DNA of 64,000 bases from Brachypterus glaber (lineage: Eukaryota > Arthropoda > Insecta > Coleoptera > Kateretidae), in contig OY294044.1 of assembly GCA_958510825.1 (NCBI GenBank), positions 74,942,895 through 75,006,894 of the forward strand, written 5' to 3'. Below the pieces are notes generated by a model. The model searched no databases. It saw only the letters and a list, made by a program, of their open reading frames with translations, and was not told where the DNA came from. This document shows, in pieces, positions 20,886 through 32,411 of this stretch (its first letter is position 1; each line of letters begins with the position of its first letter). The position numbers and the translations under genes were made by a program.

Positions 20886-21089
20886 GTAGCTTAATATTTT
20901 AGTTATGGTATTTACCTTTGGCATGTACCTACTATATTTATATTACCAGCTTTAAAGCGTTCGGAGGTATAATGCGCTATATTAAATATAAATTTTATAA
21001 ATAAAGGCTATAGCTTATAAGCGTATGGACAAAGCATATTTTTTTGCGACGCCCCTATTTCAAATACACATATTTATCTATTAGCAGGG

Positions 21090-21350
21090 CCGGATTCAGG
21101 GGGGTAAGATTCCCCGGGGCCCGGGCCCCTGACGTCGATAGTGGCGCCCGCCGAAAATTTTCTGCCAGGGGTAAAGCTTTTTTTCATTTTTTCAAAGGCG
21201 AAAACTCTTGCAAAAATGGGTGGTCCGGGAATAAAGTTTTTGACATTTAAAAATCGAAATCGATTCATTTCCGGCGAAACCGGAAGGGTTTTTGAGTTAT
21301 TATATAAAATACGATTTTTTATTCGCTCCTGAAGGGGCGTAGCTCCCTTG
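21090..21350. repeat. Fold-back family fragment with GC-rich core
   Basis: GAAGGGGCGTAGCTCCCTTG near 21332 matches the arm motif of family F1. The GC-rich GGGGCCCGGGCCCCTGAC lies near 21115. The overlapping short ORFs here are low-quality translations of this repeat. Confidence 0.5.
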
Positions 21351-21573
21351 CGATCAATTTAACAGGAATTACTCTATGAATAACCCTATATATTGTTTCC
21401 CATATGAATTTCGGTCTTTTTTACAATTATATTACACAGCTTCTCAGTTAACCAAAACTAGCAGATATTAGCGGACTATAGTCCGCTATAAGTATATAGT
21501 TTCATTATAGTTTCATTCATTAAGTTAGAGACTCAATGGTTTCATTAAATATTAGTATAATAACACGCTTATA

Positions 21574-22832
21574 CAGTCGGTCAAGTAAGAGCGTGTCTCG
21601 CATTGTTTATTTAAGAATATATTTATACTATTTTTTTTACATTTAATTACAGTTAATGATAGATCAATGCAAATAACTTAGTAACTTGTCCAGTCTTCAT
21701 TTGCGTCAATGATCGCCTGGCATCGCGATGCATCGTCGGGGCATACTTTGAACGAGATTTTTTGCATATTCCTTCGGCAAAGATCTTCATATTGTCCGAA
21801 TTTCAGTGTGATGGCTGCTTTAATGTGTATACCTTTTTCCCGCGAATCTTGCGTTTAATGAATGACCACACATTCTCAATAGGGTTTGCGTCGGGCGATT
21901 GGGACGGCCAATCCCAAGTGATGATGTCGGATACCCTCTTTCACTGGCTACCCACCTTACTCCGATGTTTGGGTTCGTTGTCCTTTTGGAGGATCCACTG
22001 CTTATTTTTATGGCCATACCAACGTTAGGCAGTCGGTATAAGAGCTTTTTTGTAAATCTCGACCATTTTTTCAGCGTTCAAGTTGTACGTAAAGAGAAAT
22101 AAAAATACAAAACCTTTTTCCGAGAGACACCCCCAAACATGAATCGTTACAGGGTGTTTCACGGTTAGCTTGACTAATCGGTTGGTGGAGGATATCCAGG
22201 CCCGGGGGGTGATAACGTAACCCCAAAAGGAAGCTTCATCGGTAAAAATAACCTTGATCCAGTCTCTATCAATGTTTCCCTTGGCCCACGCGAGTCGTTT
22301 TTCTCTCTGTGTTTTACTCAACAAAGGTTTCTTTATTGTACTTCGCCACTTTAAGTCGTGAGTCTGGATATGAGTACGAATTGTTTCATATGATATATCC
22401 AAACCTTTCTGCGTCACATTTTTTTTGCCCCTTGGCGCAGGGTTAATTGAGGATTCTGCGAAAACATGTTTAAAATCATTTTTTCGTGCTTATCCGACAC
22501 CTTTCCTTTTGAGCTACGATCTGGTAAGTCGTCAACATTTTCGTTTCGTTTTCGAGTATTGTTTCACCCACTTGTTGACGAATGTCCTTGACTTTCCCAT
22601 ATACTTTGCAGGTGCTGTAGGCGTCATTTTCGGTCATTTCGGGTGCAAACACAGGAAGACAGCCTCGAAGTGTGATGCGTAGGCAGCACTCATGTTTTAA
22701 AATGTTCTGAGTAACTAAAAATAAAGTTCATAAAAAGTCTCTACGGAGTAAAGTATATCCCCGAAAAAAAAGGGTAGGGCTCTCTCTTACCGACTACACC
22801 TTATAGGCGACACGCTCTTACTTGACCGACTG
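21574..22832 (-). mobile_element. Tc1-like transposon, full length but inactivated
   Basis: A 1259-bp unit bounded by matching inverted repeats CAGTCGGTCAAGTAAGAGCG / CGCTCTTACTTGACCGACTG and flanked by TA on both sides (21572-21573, 22833-22834). That is the Tc1/mariner signature. The internal region carries a broken transposase gene on the minus strand. Confidence 0.9.
21680..22627 (-). pseudogene. Tc1-family transposase, frameshifted
   Basis: Read on the minus strand from an ATG at 22627. An N-terminal helix-turn-helix region includes MGKSRTFVNKWVKQYSK. The middle segment is open (22417-22025) and carries SYETIRTHIQ, KKPLLSKTQREKRLAWAK and the first catalytic block VIFTDEASFWG, then VKHPVTIHVWGCLS. 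After frame changes come the second catalytic block ILQKDNEPKHRSK and the third, [20 protein letters not shown], compatible with a DD34E triad. The C-terminal EYAKNLVQSMPRRCIA follows. At least two frameshifts make the protein non-functional. All catalytic blocks remain recognisable, so inactivation is not ancient. Confidence 0.9.
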
Positions 22833-22834
22833 TA

Positions 22835-23389
22835 TGTCTAAAATAGTCGTGTGTCTTTGTGTACTTTTTTGTTAAAAGTTTGTTTTTATGTTTTAAAACT
22901 ATTAAAGTAGTTAAGATATTTAAGTATTTCATAAGTATGGTCAATGACCATTGGTCATCTAAGTATTCTTACAACAGTGATAAACAAATATATAAAAGGA
23001 TTAACTAGTGTGCATTAAATAATACCCAGTCAAATTTTATAATTAAAAAAAAATAGTAATTTGCAACCTATATTTTTTCATAAAATAAGTATAGCTCTTA
23101 TATTTGTTACTTTAAAGGTTATAAAATTTATGAAACACATACTTAAACATGTGTTCTTAAAAATAGTGACTTTTGGCCAATTTTTCCGATTCCTGTCCCA
23201 TAGTGAATTGTAGTAAAATCGCATTAATTTGATAGGTTTTCATGGTTTTTGATAAACTTTGGTAGCGTTTTCGTCACTTTGAAATGGGAATTAAAATTTA
23301 AAATCTTACAAAAATACTATTCTCGGTCCCATCAAATCCTACCCCAGGAAACCAAAATACTTTTTTTTGATGTCAATTATTGGGCACTA
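22835..23389. other. Unassigned AT-rich sequence
   Basis: No paired repeats, exon signals or coding frames were recognised. Confidence 0.45.
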
Positions 23390-24245
23390 ACTGACCTACA
23401 TGACGTCATATTATGACGTTTTGCTGCCGTCCCAGTGACGTGTATAAGTCACAGCCCAGGGACGTAACATTACTGACGTTATAATAACGTCAGAAATATG
23501 ACGTTTGGATAACGTGTTCAACATTATATCTGTGGCTTGGTTCTAAAAGAGCCAATGTCAGTTTCTCAATAGTAACGGTTTCACGTCAACTCTGATGTTA
23601 GTAATATTTTGAAAACTCTGCTATTGACAAATTGACATTGGCCCTTTTAGAACCAAGCCACAGATATATCTCCCCAAATTAATATGTTAATAACTATAGT
23701 TATTTATGGTATGAAAAAGGAAACTAGGATTTTGCCCATGAGAAAATTAACCCACAAGGCTGGAGGCGGAGTGGGTAAATTTTAGAAGGGGCAATTGTCT
23801 AATATGATCCTATGGCAGGATTTCATAGAAAATTTCTTGCCATTGCTCCCTTTACCTATCTGTTCTTGTCCAGTAAAAGGAATTTTCCGTAGGCATAGAA
23901 AATCCATACTGATCCGTTGATGTACATCCAATTAGCAGGCTAACTCTAGTCGCCAAAGCGACTGAACACTGTTTAGTGAACAGTACTGTTCAGGTTCCGT
24001 AATTCCAGAAAAAGATTTTATAAAGTCATCAATCCTTAATCAATATATAGAATTTAAAACTTTTTTAGTGGTGGAAAAAAATATGTGGGGCCACCTATAG
24101 CCTCAGCATTAAATTTACGTCCCAGCAACGTACAATTTGTCAAGATTTGACCAAAAACTGAGGTCTTGTCTGATATGCGTCGTATATATGACGTCCCAAA
24201 TATGACCTACAACTGACGTCGATAGTACGTCGGGGACATCGTCTG
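23390..24245. repeat. TGACGT-rich repeat element
   Basis: TGACGT or its complement occurs repeatedly at both ends (23400-23515 and 24115-24240), including a perfect ATGACGTCAT. CTGACCTACATGACGTC on the left is mirrored loosely by GACCTACAACTGACGTCG on the right. It looks like a non-autonomous element with subterminal motif clusters. An R1 repeat copy (23695-23745) and a nested MITE lie inside. Confidence 0.5.
23525..23667. mobile_element. MITE, 143 bp, nested
   Basis: Inverted ends ATATCTGTGGCTTGGTTCTA and its exact complement at 23648-23667, extending about 35 bp through GAGCCAATGTCA. Confidence 0.8.
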
Positions 24246-24405
24246 CTTTCCTGCAAACTATCAAAGCCCATTTAATCCTGTCAAAATCCCATAGGATTTT
24301 AATAATATTTGGCAGGACCGTTTTTACAGGAGGGCATCTTAAAAAGAGTTTCTATTTATATCTATGGAATCTTAATAAGATTTACAACGAGTTCTGCTTC
24401 AGGGA

Positions 24406-27340
24406 CTACTTTCCGTGACAAATGAATTGACACGTGGGTTTGCGATCTAATTCCTCAAAATTTAATCGATAGAACATTTATTTCTACATTATTTCTATAC
24501 AAAAAAAATTCTAGCTTTTTTGGCATATGAGATATAAAGTAATAAATAAAAAAAATACATGTTTTTAGCGATATTTTAGGAACACCCATGTTTAATTAAC
24601 CTGTAACTTTAATGGTGAGTACCCAATTTTGTTGAAATTTTTTTCACGTAAAGAACACTTCTTTGGTAACAGCTGGTAAAAATTTTGTTTGAAAAAAATT
24701 AATAGTTTAGGAGATTTTTTCAAAAATTTAAGAGCACATTATTTCTGTTTGCATAATAGCCAATAAAAATTTTTTTGCACCAAAAGTTAGATTAAGGCCT
24801 TATTAAAGCAATAAAATAAAGTTATTACTTAAATGTATTTTTTTTTAAGTATTTTATCCGGTGTGAAGGCTTTGAAAAATAAATTTTAATCGCCGTTCAG
24901 AGAGGCGAGGAGACGGAAGCGGAGCTCCGTGTCGGCAACCGCGCTGACTGCTTCGCTCACGTATTCAGTTTACTATTTGAACGAAGCGGTACATTTATTT
25001 TTATTTTTATACTTGATTTTTTTATTACCTTAAACGTTTTACATTTTAAGCAATATTTTATTACACAAGTAGTGTATTATTAAAAAGTCGAATAAAACAG
25101 AGAATGATTATCCGTACAAAATTAAATATCATTTTCCAAATCAGATTCTGACTCAAATAAATTTTCTTCTTCTTCCTCCATTTCATCATCATCATCATCA
25201 TCGTCATCGCCAAGATTAATTATAAGGGGTTCTACTGCAATATCTATTAGATTTTCTTTGGTACGATATTTTACTTCCACTTTTTTAGCATGCTCAACAC
25301 AATTTTTCCAAACTGAACGAGGTACGTTTTGCATTGTATCAATACATAATTGCAAAACATCATTTATCTTAAAAGTTGTATTTAGTTTCGCCACCTTATT
25401 TTTTACGTAGGCCCATATAAGTTCAATTGCGTTAAATTCGCAATGAGCAACCGGTAGCCATAGTAACTTTACATCATCTCCTCATAACTCTTTCGTTATT
25501 TTATCCAATAGAAGCTTTTTTTCAAAATGATAAGGGCGTGCTAACTCCAAAAGTCGAGGTTTCGTTAGATTCTCAAATGTTAGCACGCCCTCAGGAAAAA
25601 TTACTCGTCTTTTTGACATCCATTCTATAATTTGAGCTTTTCTCTATTTTGCTGTTGGGTTCCTAACTCAGGATCCAACATTGTATGATAAGGTGCCTGA
25701 TCAATCACAATGACAGACTTATTAGGTAAGAGACTTAGCACCAACGGAAACCATTCTTCAAAATGTTGTTTATTCATTTCTCCATGGTAATCGCCGGAAC
25801 CTTTTACTCCAATAAAACATTTTAAATACCCTTCCAAGAATCCGTTCTCGTTTCCTATATGTAAAATTATAACTCGCTTTCCAGCTCCAGATGGCTTCTT
25901 TATCCCACCTCTATAGCCATTTATTTCTTGTACTCCTCCTCTGTACCTATCGAAGTTGTCTCTCATTTGTGGGTCAACACGTTCAACCCATCCAAATTGC
26001 CTGAAATGATTAGCACCGCACCAGGTTTCATCAGTATAATATATTTTCCAATGAGAGTCACGATACCGCTTAATATTATACAAAAATTCTTATCTTTTAG
26101 CTGCGGTTGAATTTTCTTCCATTAAAATAAGCTTTTTGTTCAATTTTTGGTAAAAAAAATTAACTCCTTGAACCATCGCAATAAGGTTCTGTCGGAAATA
26201 TCTGGAAAATCCTCAACATTTTCCTTTAGTTTTTGATGAACTTTTTTTACGGTAGGAAATTTTCGCTCCAAATAAAAGTCTAATACGCTTCTTCTTACTA
26301 CACCTTGCAGTATTTCGTCAATTTCTATTTTTTTTCGGCCACCACCAGTTTTTGCAGGTAAAATAAAGCCACTTCTTTTATACCTAGCCAATACTCGATT
26401 AACAGTTGATAAACTAATACCCAGACAATCGGCTGTTCTTTGCAACTTTTTGTTTACATCTATACTTTGTATCCCATTACTTTTTTCTTAATCAAAAAAG
26501 CTTTCCACTTTTATGATAGTATCTTTCATTTGTAAGTTAGTGAATGGCATCGCTAAATATTTAGGTATGTGGAAATATTATATCGTAAGTACCTTACGGT
26601 AAGTACAAAACTGTAAACTATAAATTAAAGATTTTTATTTATATACCCAATTTTAATCTTATATTTATATATTTTCTAGGCTTAAACATATCCTGTATTT
26701 TTCTGTTATTTTCTTGTTATAGTTCCATCAATAACAAAAATACAAAACCACAGCAAATATACCATAATGCATTTTAAATTGCGTTCTCCGCTTTATAAAG
26801 ATAGTGGTTAACCGAGAAATGAATAAACAATGTTACTGATTCAATTTTTACAAAATATTTATTTTTGTCCTTAAAAATAAATTATTTGCAATTATTTTAT
26901 CAAAGATTATCATATTTACTTATACATATATAATATCCCGAAAAAAAAAAACATACTTTGTTGTAAATTAAGTATGGGGACTCCCTTTTAGAATTTATAT
27001 TTTTATTAAAAAACGAGGAAATGTTTTCGTTTTTTTTTATTATTCAAGTGAAATGAAAAACATTACTCTATACTTGCTGAAAATTTCACAAAAAAATATT
27101 AAGTATTAACCAACTTATTGACTGTAATAGTTAAACTTTCTTCAATATCGCCAAAAAACATGACATTTTTTTATAATTTTATGAATTATAAATAAACGAG
27201 TGGAATAAATTTTTTGAAACTTCACAATACTATGCAGATATAGCTAAATATCAACATATATTTTTTTGAATTTTTTTTAAGGGGTAGTTTTTTAATTAGA
27301 CCTAAAACACACGTGTCAGTTCATTTGTCACCGATAGTAG
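24406..27340 (-). mobile_element. 2.9-kb DDE transposon with about 35-bp inverted repeats, decayed
   Basis: The left end ACAAATGAATTGACACGTGG and the complementary right end CACACGTGTCAGTTCATTTG define a unit containing one transposase pseudogene on the minus strand. The TIRs begin with CTACTTTCCGTGAC / GTCACCGATAGTAG. Flanking target duplication is unclear. A GC-rich block at 24895-24965 lies between the gene and the left end. Confidence 0.8.
25122..26530 (-). pseudogene. DDE transposase (IS630/Tc1/mariner-like), multiple disruptions
   Basis: On the minus strand, from a Met near 26530: MKDTIIKVESFFD, a stop, then a helix-turn-helix LGISLSTVNRVLARYKRSGF and DRTLLRWFKEL. After a stop and frame change near 26085-26140 comes the catalytic core: HWKIYYTDETWCGANHF (first Asp), GAGKRVIILHIGNENGFLEG, SGDYHGEMNKQHFEEWF and SVIVIDQAPYH (second Asp). 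Near 25650 the frame shifts again, then ARPYHFEKKLLLDKITKEL, an in-frame TGA, and VAHCEFNAIELIWAYVKNKV with the catalytic Glu. An acidic tail with nine Asp in a row ends ...ESDLENDI. Blocks are of the DDE_3 type; the subfamily is uncertain. At least four lesions. Confidence 0.85.
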
Positions 27341-27833
27341 ATCAGGCTTTGGCAAAATTTTATTAATTTAGGGACTTGCAGGACTTAGGCTGTTATTTCA
27401 ATTCCTTTGTGTATTTAGCTTAGCCGGGTATGCCGACGACATCGGTGAACCGCGGTGTGCTCGGAAAATGACTGCTGTAACTACTTATTTTCAATGGGGC
27501 CAGAGAATTGGTCAGAATTGTGGGTGTTCTGTGGTAAGAATAGTGGCAGAGACTGCTGTCAAGGATGTGAACTAAGTCTATGTCCTTGACCTTGCCAGAC
27601 TCTTTAGCCTTAGTACGGGAATAATGAGGCTTTGCTGGTCAAAATCCGACAGTGCCGACTACATCGGACGTGGCTAAGTTAGCTGATTACGGCAAAAACG
27701 AATATCTGTCATGAAGGTCTACTAGGCTCGGATGTGTCACTTGTAAAAAGTGTGGCGAAAACGAAGGAACAACTCTTCATTTACCGCCAAATATCACCCA
27801 ATGGGTTAAGATTTAAATGTTTTAGTATGCAAT
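27341..27833. other. Unassigned, relatively GC-rich single-copy-looking sequence
   Basis: Contains GCCGACGACATCGGTGAACC and GCCGACTACATCGGACGTGG, two similar phrases about 220 bp apart. No intact frame or splice pair was convincing. Confidence 0.35.
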
Positions 27834-28100
27834 ACGCACGCTGTTCTAGAAGAACTTTTAAATGACATAACAACTTCCATTTTTTTTCTTTTCGGAATTC
27901 GTTGTATGAGCTCTCATTAAAAAAATAAGGCCAAAATTTTAAAAATCGCTAGAGCCGTTTTTGGAAAAAATGTGTTTTTTAGAAAATATCTTTGATATTT
28001 CAAGCTCTACTCGGTTTGCCCTCGATGTCTCGGACAAATTCCAAAAAAAAAAATGGAAGTTTTCATGCCATTTAAAAGTTCTTCTAGAACACCGTGTACG
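27834..28100. mobile_element. MITE with GTTCTAGAAGAACTTTTAAA ends
   Basis: The left end GTTCTAGAAGAACTTTTAAA is mirrored by TTTAAAAGTTCTTCTAGAAC at 28073. Both are followed inward by an A/T-rich AACTTCCATTTTTTT pairing block. About 265 bp. Confidence 0.75.
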
Positions 28101-28246
28101 TTTTACCCCAAGAAGTCATCCAGCTTGCACTGAATTCTTTTTGCCAAAAGCATTATATCTGTTGGAACTATAACGACTTTGGCTCTTACATCAAATGATG
28201 TTTACGCGGTAACACAATGACCAGTACGTCTATGGCAGCTATCTTG

Positions 28247-28375
28247 TATAGTGAACATTTTCTCGAAAGCAAGTCACGTTACTATCGGGCGCTCTCTTCC
28301 ACTCTATGATTATGAACCGCAAAGTACGAAGAACATATGGTGACGTGACTTGCTTGTGAGAAAATGTTCACTATA
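28247..28375. mobile_element. MITE, 129 bp, TATAGTGAAC ends
   Basis: Terminal inverted repeats of about 33 bp: TATAGTGAACATTTTCTC and complement, continuing through GCAAGTCACGT. A short GATGATGATGAAGATG microsatellite follows at 28391. Confidence 0.8.
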
Positions 28376-28741
28376 TTTCTGCTCTGCTACTGATGATGAT
28401 GAAGATGGAATCTTGTAAACCAAAGTAAAGAATTTTTGCACATGCCCTAACATTAATAAAGGGTATCATTCCATGTAATTTTTATTTAGTAACTTTAAAC
28501 AGGTGCGTGCGAAATGGGGGGGGGGGTCGTTAATTTTTTTGTCCAAAACTTTTTCTCCTCTAGTTTTTTTAACATTTTATCAACAAACTATGATTCTTTG
28601 GTTAAAAATACATAAAACCTTCTCAACCTCGTATCTCCAAAAATTCGATTTTCGTTTTTTTTGCACTTTTCAATTCTGTGCATGGTTACCAACGACCTAA
28701 ACAAAGTCCTAATTTAAAATTCCAATTGTAAGTTATGTGGA

Positions 28742-29020
28742 GCCGACCTCGGTAGCGCAATGCGTAGTGCGTTTGATTACGGATCCTGGGGTTGTGGGTT
28801 CGAGCCCCACATAGAGCATATAGTGGTGTAAAGAGTCGGTAGATGGAACTAGGATGACTAACTGTAATGTGGGTTGCAGGTGAAACTGTAAACACATTTC
28901 AGGGTGGATACGAGTTCTGTTGAGGACCGTACTTCGGAGGGCACGTAAAGATGGCGGTCCCGTCAATTAGGCCATAGCAGCGAAAAACGACGTTAAACAG
29001 TAAAAACAAACAAACAAAAC
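28742..29020 (+). mobile_element. tRNA-derived SINE with AAAC tail and 12-bp target-site duplication
   Basis: The 279-bp insert starts with a tRNA-like head: box A TCGGTAGCGCAATGCGTAG and box B GGGTTCGAGCCCC. A unique body with GAAAAACGACGTTAAACAG follows, then an AAAACAAACAAACAAAAC tail. The direct repeat AAGTTATGTGGA flanks it at 28730-28741 and 29021-29032. All SINE hallmarks are present. ORFs overlapping it are meaningless. Confidence 0.9.
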
Positions 29021-29032
29021 AAGTTATGTGGA

Positions 29033-29532
29033 ATTCAATTACCTCGTATCTTATTTACTTAAAATAAATAACTGTAACAACCTCGTATATAATATTATTA
29101 GGTCCAGGAAATAAGAATTTTCCCATAGATGAAAACATTTAAGAAGATAGAACTTCGCATACTTATGTATTTAGTTACGGTAAAGTAAAAAAAAGACCTA
29201 CCACCCCTTCATCTTACCCCCAGGGGTAAAGAATACTAAAGTTTTTTTTTCTTAAAATGTTTTTAAAAAACTATATCTAGGGTTTTTTAAGGTCGCTTAC
29301 CATATAAAAAAGAACTTGCCTGACGTGAAGTCCATATTTTTGAGAATGAGAATGCCTTTTTCCGTTTTTTATAGAAAAATTAATAATAATAATTTATTAT
29401 ACTTAGACCGAAAGCGTTTGTTAAAAGGCTGTTTTACAAAAGTGGGTTCACCAGTAAAAATTTATTACTGGGTATACAGTTTCTTGTAAATATTGCCTTC
29501 TTTGCTAAACCTGGACCTGCAATAATTTTACG
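29033..29532. other. Unassigned, grading into the retroelement fragment
   Basis: AT-rich; the last part may be decayed sequence of the plus-strand retroelement that is recognisable from 29533. Confidence 0.4.
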
Positions 29533-30018
29533 AACTCTGATTGTCTAAAAGTCTTATATAGCTCTTTTGTAAGATCCAAATTGGAATATGGCTGTCTCAT
29601 ATGGTATCCATATTACGACACTTATATAGATGGTATTCAATCTGTTCAGCGCAGATTTATAAAATTTTATACCTCAAAAATTGATGGAACATACCCTCCA
29701 AGAAGGTCTGATTTATCGGATTTGATGTCAAGGTTTGGATTTAAATTACTAAACACGCGAAGGAAGATATACTCGGTCACTTTTTTGTACAAGTTGCTAC
29801 ATAATAAAATTGATTGTAGTGATCTTTTGTCTCAAGTGAGGTTTTTGATTCCGAGTTCTACACGTCAAATGCCTATAACTTTTTTTAATGCTAGAGCCAA
29901 TACTAATATTATATTGAAATCACCAATGTACGTTATGTGCGAAAATTTTAATTCAATATCACCTAATTGTGATATAAATTTTTCAAAATTCAGCGTTATT
30001 ATTAGTTTTATAAGTTAA
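29533..30018 (+). pseudogene. Jockey-like non-LTR reverse transcriptase, C-terminal end
   Basis: The frame reads NSDCLKVLYSSFVRSKLEYG, then CLIWYPYYDTYIDGIQSVQR RFIKF. This matches the very common post-catalytic LEYxxxVWxPYYxxxIxxIExVQRRF motif of Jockey-clade elements. It continues to a stop at 30018. The catalytic region is absent (5'-truncated). The following 100 bp are a short 3' UTR and tail. Confidence 0.9.
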
Positions 30019-30075
30019 TTATTAATTATTATATTTGAATGTCCTGTTAAGTCTGTACTGTTGGGCAACAATAAA

Positions 30076-30117
<42 letters not shown>

Positions 30118-30118
30118 A
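30019..30118 (+). repeat. 3' UTR and ATT microsatellite tail of the Jockey-like copy
   Basis: GTTGGGCAACAATAAAGTT is followed by about 14 ATT units. It closely resembles the end at 335-385, implying the same or a sister family. Confidence 0.85.
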
Positions 30119-30177
30119 AACATGGGACTATTTTTTCCAACAAATGAGCCGTTTTATAAAAGTTGATACCCAGAAAG

Positions 30178-30328
30178 TTTGTTTTGGTTCTCAAAAAGCT
30201 TAGTTCTAAACTGATTCGCAACCGGCGCGCCGCGGCGGATCTCAACTGGGCAATGCTTGGACGCAACTTCAGCATGCGCCCGTTTCGAACCAGTACAGAA
30301 CTGCGATTTTCGAGAACCAAAACAAACC
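30178..30328. mobile_element. MITE with GTTTGTTTTGGTTCTC ends, GC-rich core
   Basis: The left end GTTTGTTTTGGTTCTC is mirrored by GAGAACCAAAACAAAC at 30311. The core CCGGCGCGCCGCGGCGGATC is strikingly GC-rich. About 150 bp. Confidence 0.75.
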
Positions 30329-30670
30329 TAGTAAAAATTGTTTAAAAAACTGGTTTTAAATATTAGCGAAAATAAAAAAACTACGCCCTTTAAATCCGTT
30401 AGGTCTCAATAGTGATTTCTTTATGCATCAGACAGGGTCGGTAAGAATGCTGCAGGGTATTCCACACCATGTATTATTCTCAAAGCTTTTCGAAGTGATT
30501 ATAGTCACCAAAGACTTTACTGTGGTCGTCATCGAAGCCTTATTCTACGAAATCTAGAATGCATCTTCGCAATACTGAAATATATTGAGGGTTTAGCGGT
30601 CCAGGGGCGTAATAAGAGATTTTTAATAAATGGAATGTATTTTACTCGGTAATAGGAATTTATTCTTTTT
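30329..30670. other. Unassigned sequence
   Basis: No repeats or coding frames were recognised. Confidence 0.4.
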
Positions 30671-30950
30671 TTTACATGATTACATGTTTGTTTAACCTCG
30701 TACTATTCTACTTAATTAAGCATCCCCTAAGTCCAGGACTTGTATGGGCTAGTAGTAGAGGGAACCACCGGATTATACTGACTTTCGAACCAGGTTTTAT
30801 AGGGAGTTTCCGCTTCAATTACGCCTTCGCCAAATTTCAATTAATAATTAACTGAAAAAGGCAAATCGGCGCCAGTGAGAATCGAACTCACGCTATTGGC
30901 TAGTACTTGTCATGTACAGACGCGGTAGAGTAAGTGTATAAAGAAATAAA
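30671..30950 (-). mobile_element. tRNA-derived SINE family S2, copy 1
   Basis: On the minus strand a degraded tRNA-like head with box B GTGAGTTCGATTCTCACTGG is followed by a body containing AAGTCAGTATAATCCGGTGG and CAAGTCCTGGACTTAGGGGA, then a tail near 30671-30690. Copies in the same orientation (41908-42200) and opposite orientation (49672-49862) confirm an interspersed family. The head here lacks part of the box A region. Confidence 0.8.
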
Positions 30951-31490
30951 TAAATTATAATATAATAATTTATACAGGGTGTCCCAGGGCGTTATTATTA
31001 GAGCTATCGAAATCAAATTTATGCCTTTTACATACCCAACAAGCTAATTTTTGTTTTTGAAATATAGCTTATTTGACACCATTTTTATATGAAATTTAAA
31101 TTTAAATACCAAAATTTAAAAAATATGTTTATTCTTTTTAGATTTTATTTTTATTATTTATTTATTTACTTGAAATTACTACAGAGTCATGGAGAGCCCC
31201 AAATAAGCTGAAACTTGTGCTAGGGGCTCTCCATTAATTTTGATAAAAAACTATAAAAATTAGAACGGTATATATAGGGAATCTTCACATTAAATTTGGT
31301 AGAATGTCTTCAAGTTTTTTGGTATTCTTGTATTACTATACTCTTTTAGTGAGGCCATACCATTTTTTTGGATAATTCGTTAACTTGAGTTACTAACTGA
31401 TCAAATAATGTTCCATAATTTCATTTGGAATAATCCTAATTTGTTAAAATTACAATAATTAGTTTGTTATTGTGTGTGATTAAAGGTTTC

Positions 31491-32041
31491 GGCAGACTAA
31501 CATTTCTACTCTAAATTTCTCTACTCCCTAACATCCCTACTCCATAACATCCCTACTCCACAACAACTCTACTCCGTAACATCTCTACTCCATAACATCT
31601 CTACTCCGTAACAACTCTACTCCACACTATATGCACATTATTAGCCACTTAATAATAAATAAGCAGTTCAAAGAACAAAGAATCTTCTTCTTCTAGATTA
31701 TTTTATTTTTTTCCTAGAAAACGTTTATCTTTAAATGTAAATCTAGAACAATCATAAATGAATTATTCTAAAAGCAACAATGACCGCGTACTCTTAACAT
31801 GCACTAATATGTAAGTAATTAATAAACTGAATTTATTTTTGACAGTGACTTAGCATGACAAATATTCTTTTGAGTTAAGACAAGTGGCTAATCGAGTGTC
31901 TATAGTGTGGAGTAGAGTTGTTACGGAGTAGAGATGTTATGGAGTAGAGATGTTACGGAGTAGAGTTGTTGTGGAGTAGGGATGTTATGGAGTAGGGATG
32001 TTAGGGAGTAGAGAAATTTAGAGTAGAGATGTTAGTCTGCC
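31491..32041. mobile_element. Fold-back MITE whose arms are 16-bp tandem repeats; 8-bp target-site duplication
   Basis: Ends GGCAGACTAACAT / ATGTTAGTCTGCC are flanked by AAGGTTTC on both sides (31483-31490, 32042-32049). Each arm (31491-31629 and 31899-32041) holds about eight copies of a 16-bp unit, ACATCTCTACTCCNTA. The arms differ by one base over about 139 bp. The central 270 bp are unique and AT-rich. No ORF. The 8-bp duplication is compatible with the hAT or P superfamilies. Tandem-repeat arms recall Drosophila FB/Galileo elements; the sequence itself is not recognised. Confidence 0.85.
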
Positions 32042-32411
32042 AAGGTTTCAAGTACCCAAACTTTTTCCTAGATGGAACTAACTAACTTAATGTATTTTTT
32101 TTAACACTTTTGTTACTACTTATGGTACTTTTACATTAGCCGCACGTTATAATAGTTTAATGTTTAAATCCTAAACGCATTCTACATAAGTTAAAGTTTA
32201 TTATATTTTTTGGACAATTTATGACATTTATCCAGACATTTATAATTTTGATATTCAATTCGCTAAACCCTTAACTGTAACCAAAATAAGTTAAATTCAT
32301 GGAGTGATAAAATAATTTTATTAAAAAAAATCATAGTTTTTTTGCATAAATTAGTTAAAAAATAACTTAGTAATACGATTTGTGAAGCAAATGTAAATAA
32401 ATTAAAGAATA

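Noticed and set aside
21044..21332. Three overlapping short ORFs with Gly/Pro/Arg-rich translations
   Set aside because: They are readings of a GC-rich fold-back fragment in different frames.
28742..28966. Overlapping 69- and 77-codon ORFs on the minus strand
   Set aside because: They translate the antisense of a SINE with clear target duplications.
31501..31628. Regularly spaced 16-bp repeats resembling a CRISPR array
   Set aside because: There are no unique spacers between repeats, the array is mirrored at the other end of a transposon with an 8-bp target duplication, and the genome is eukaryotic.
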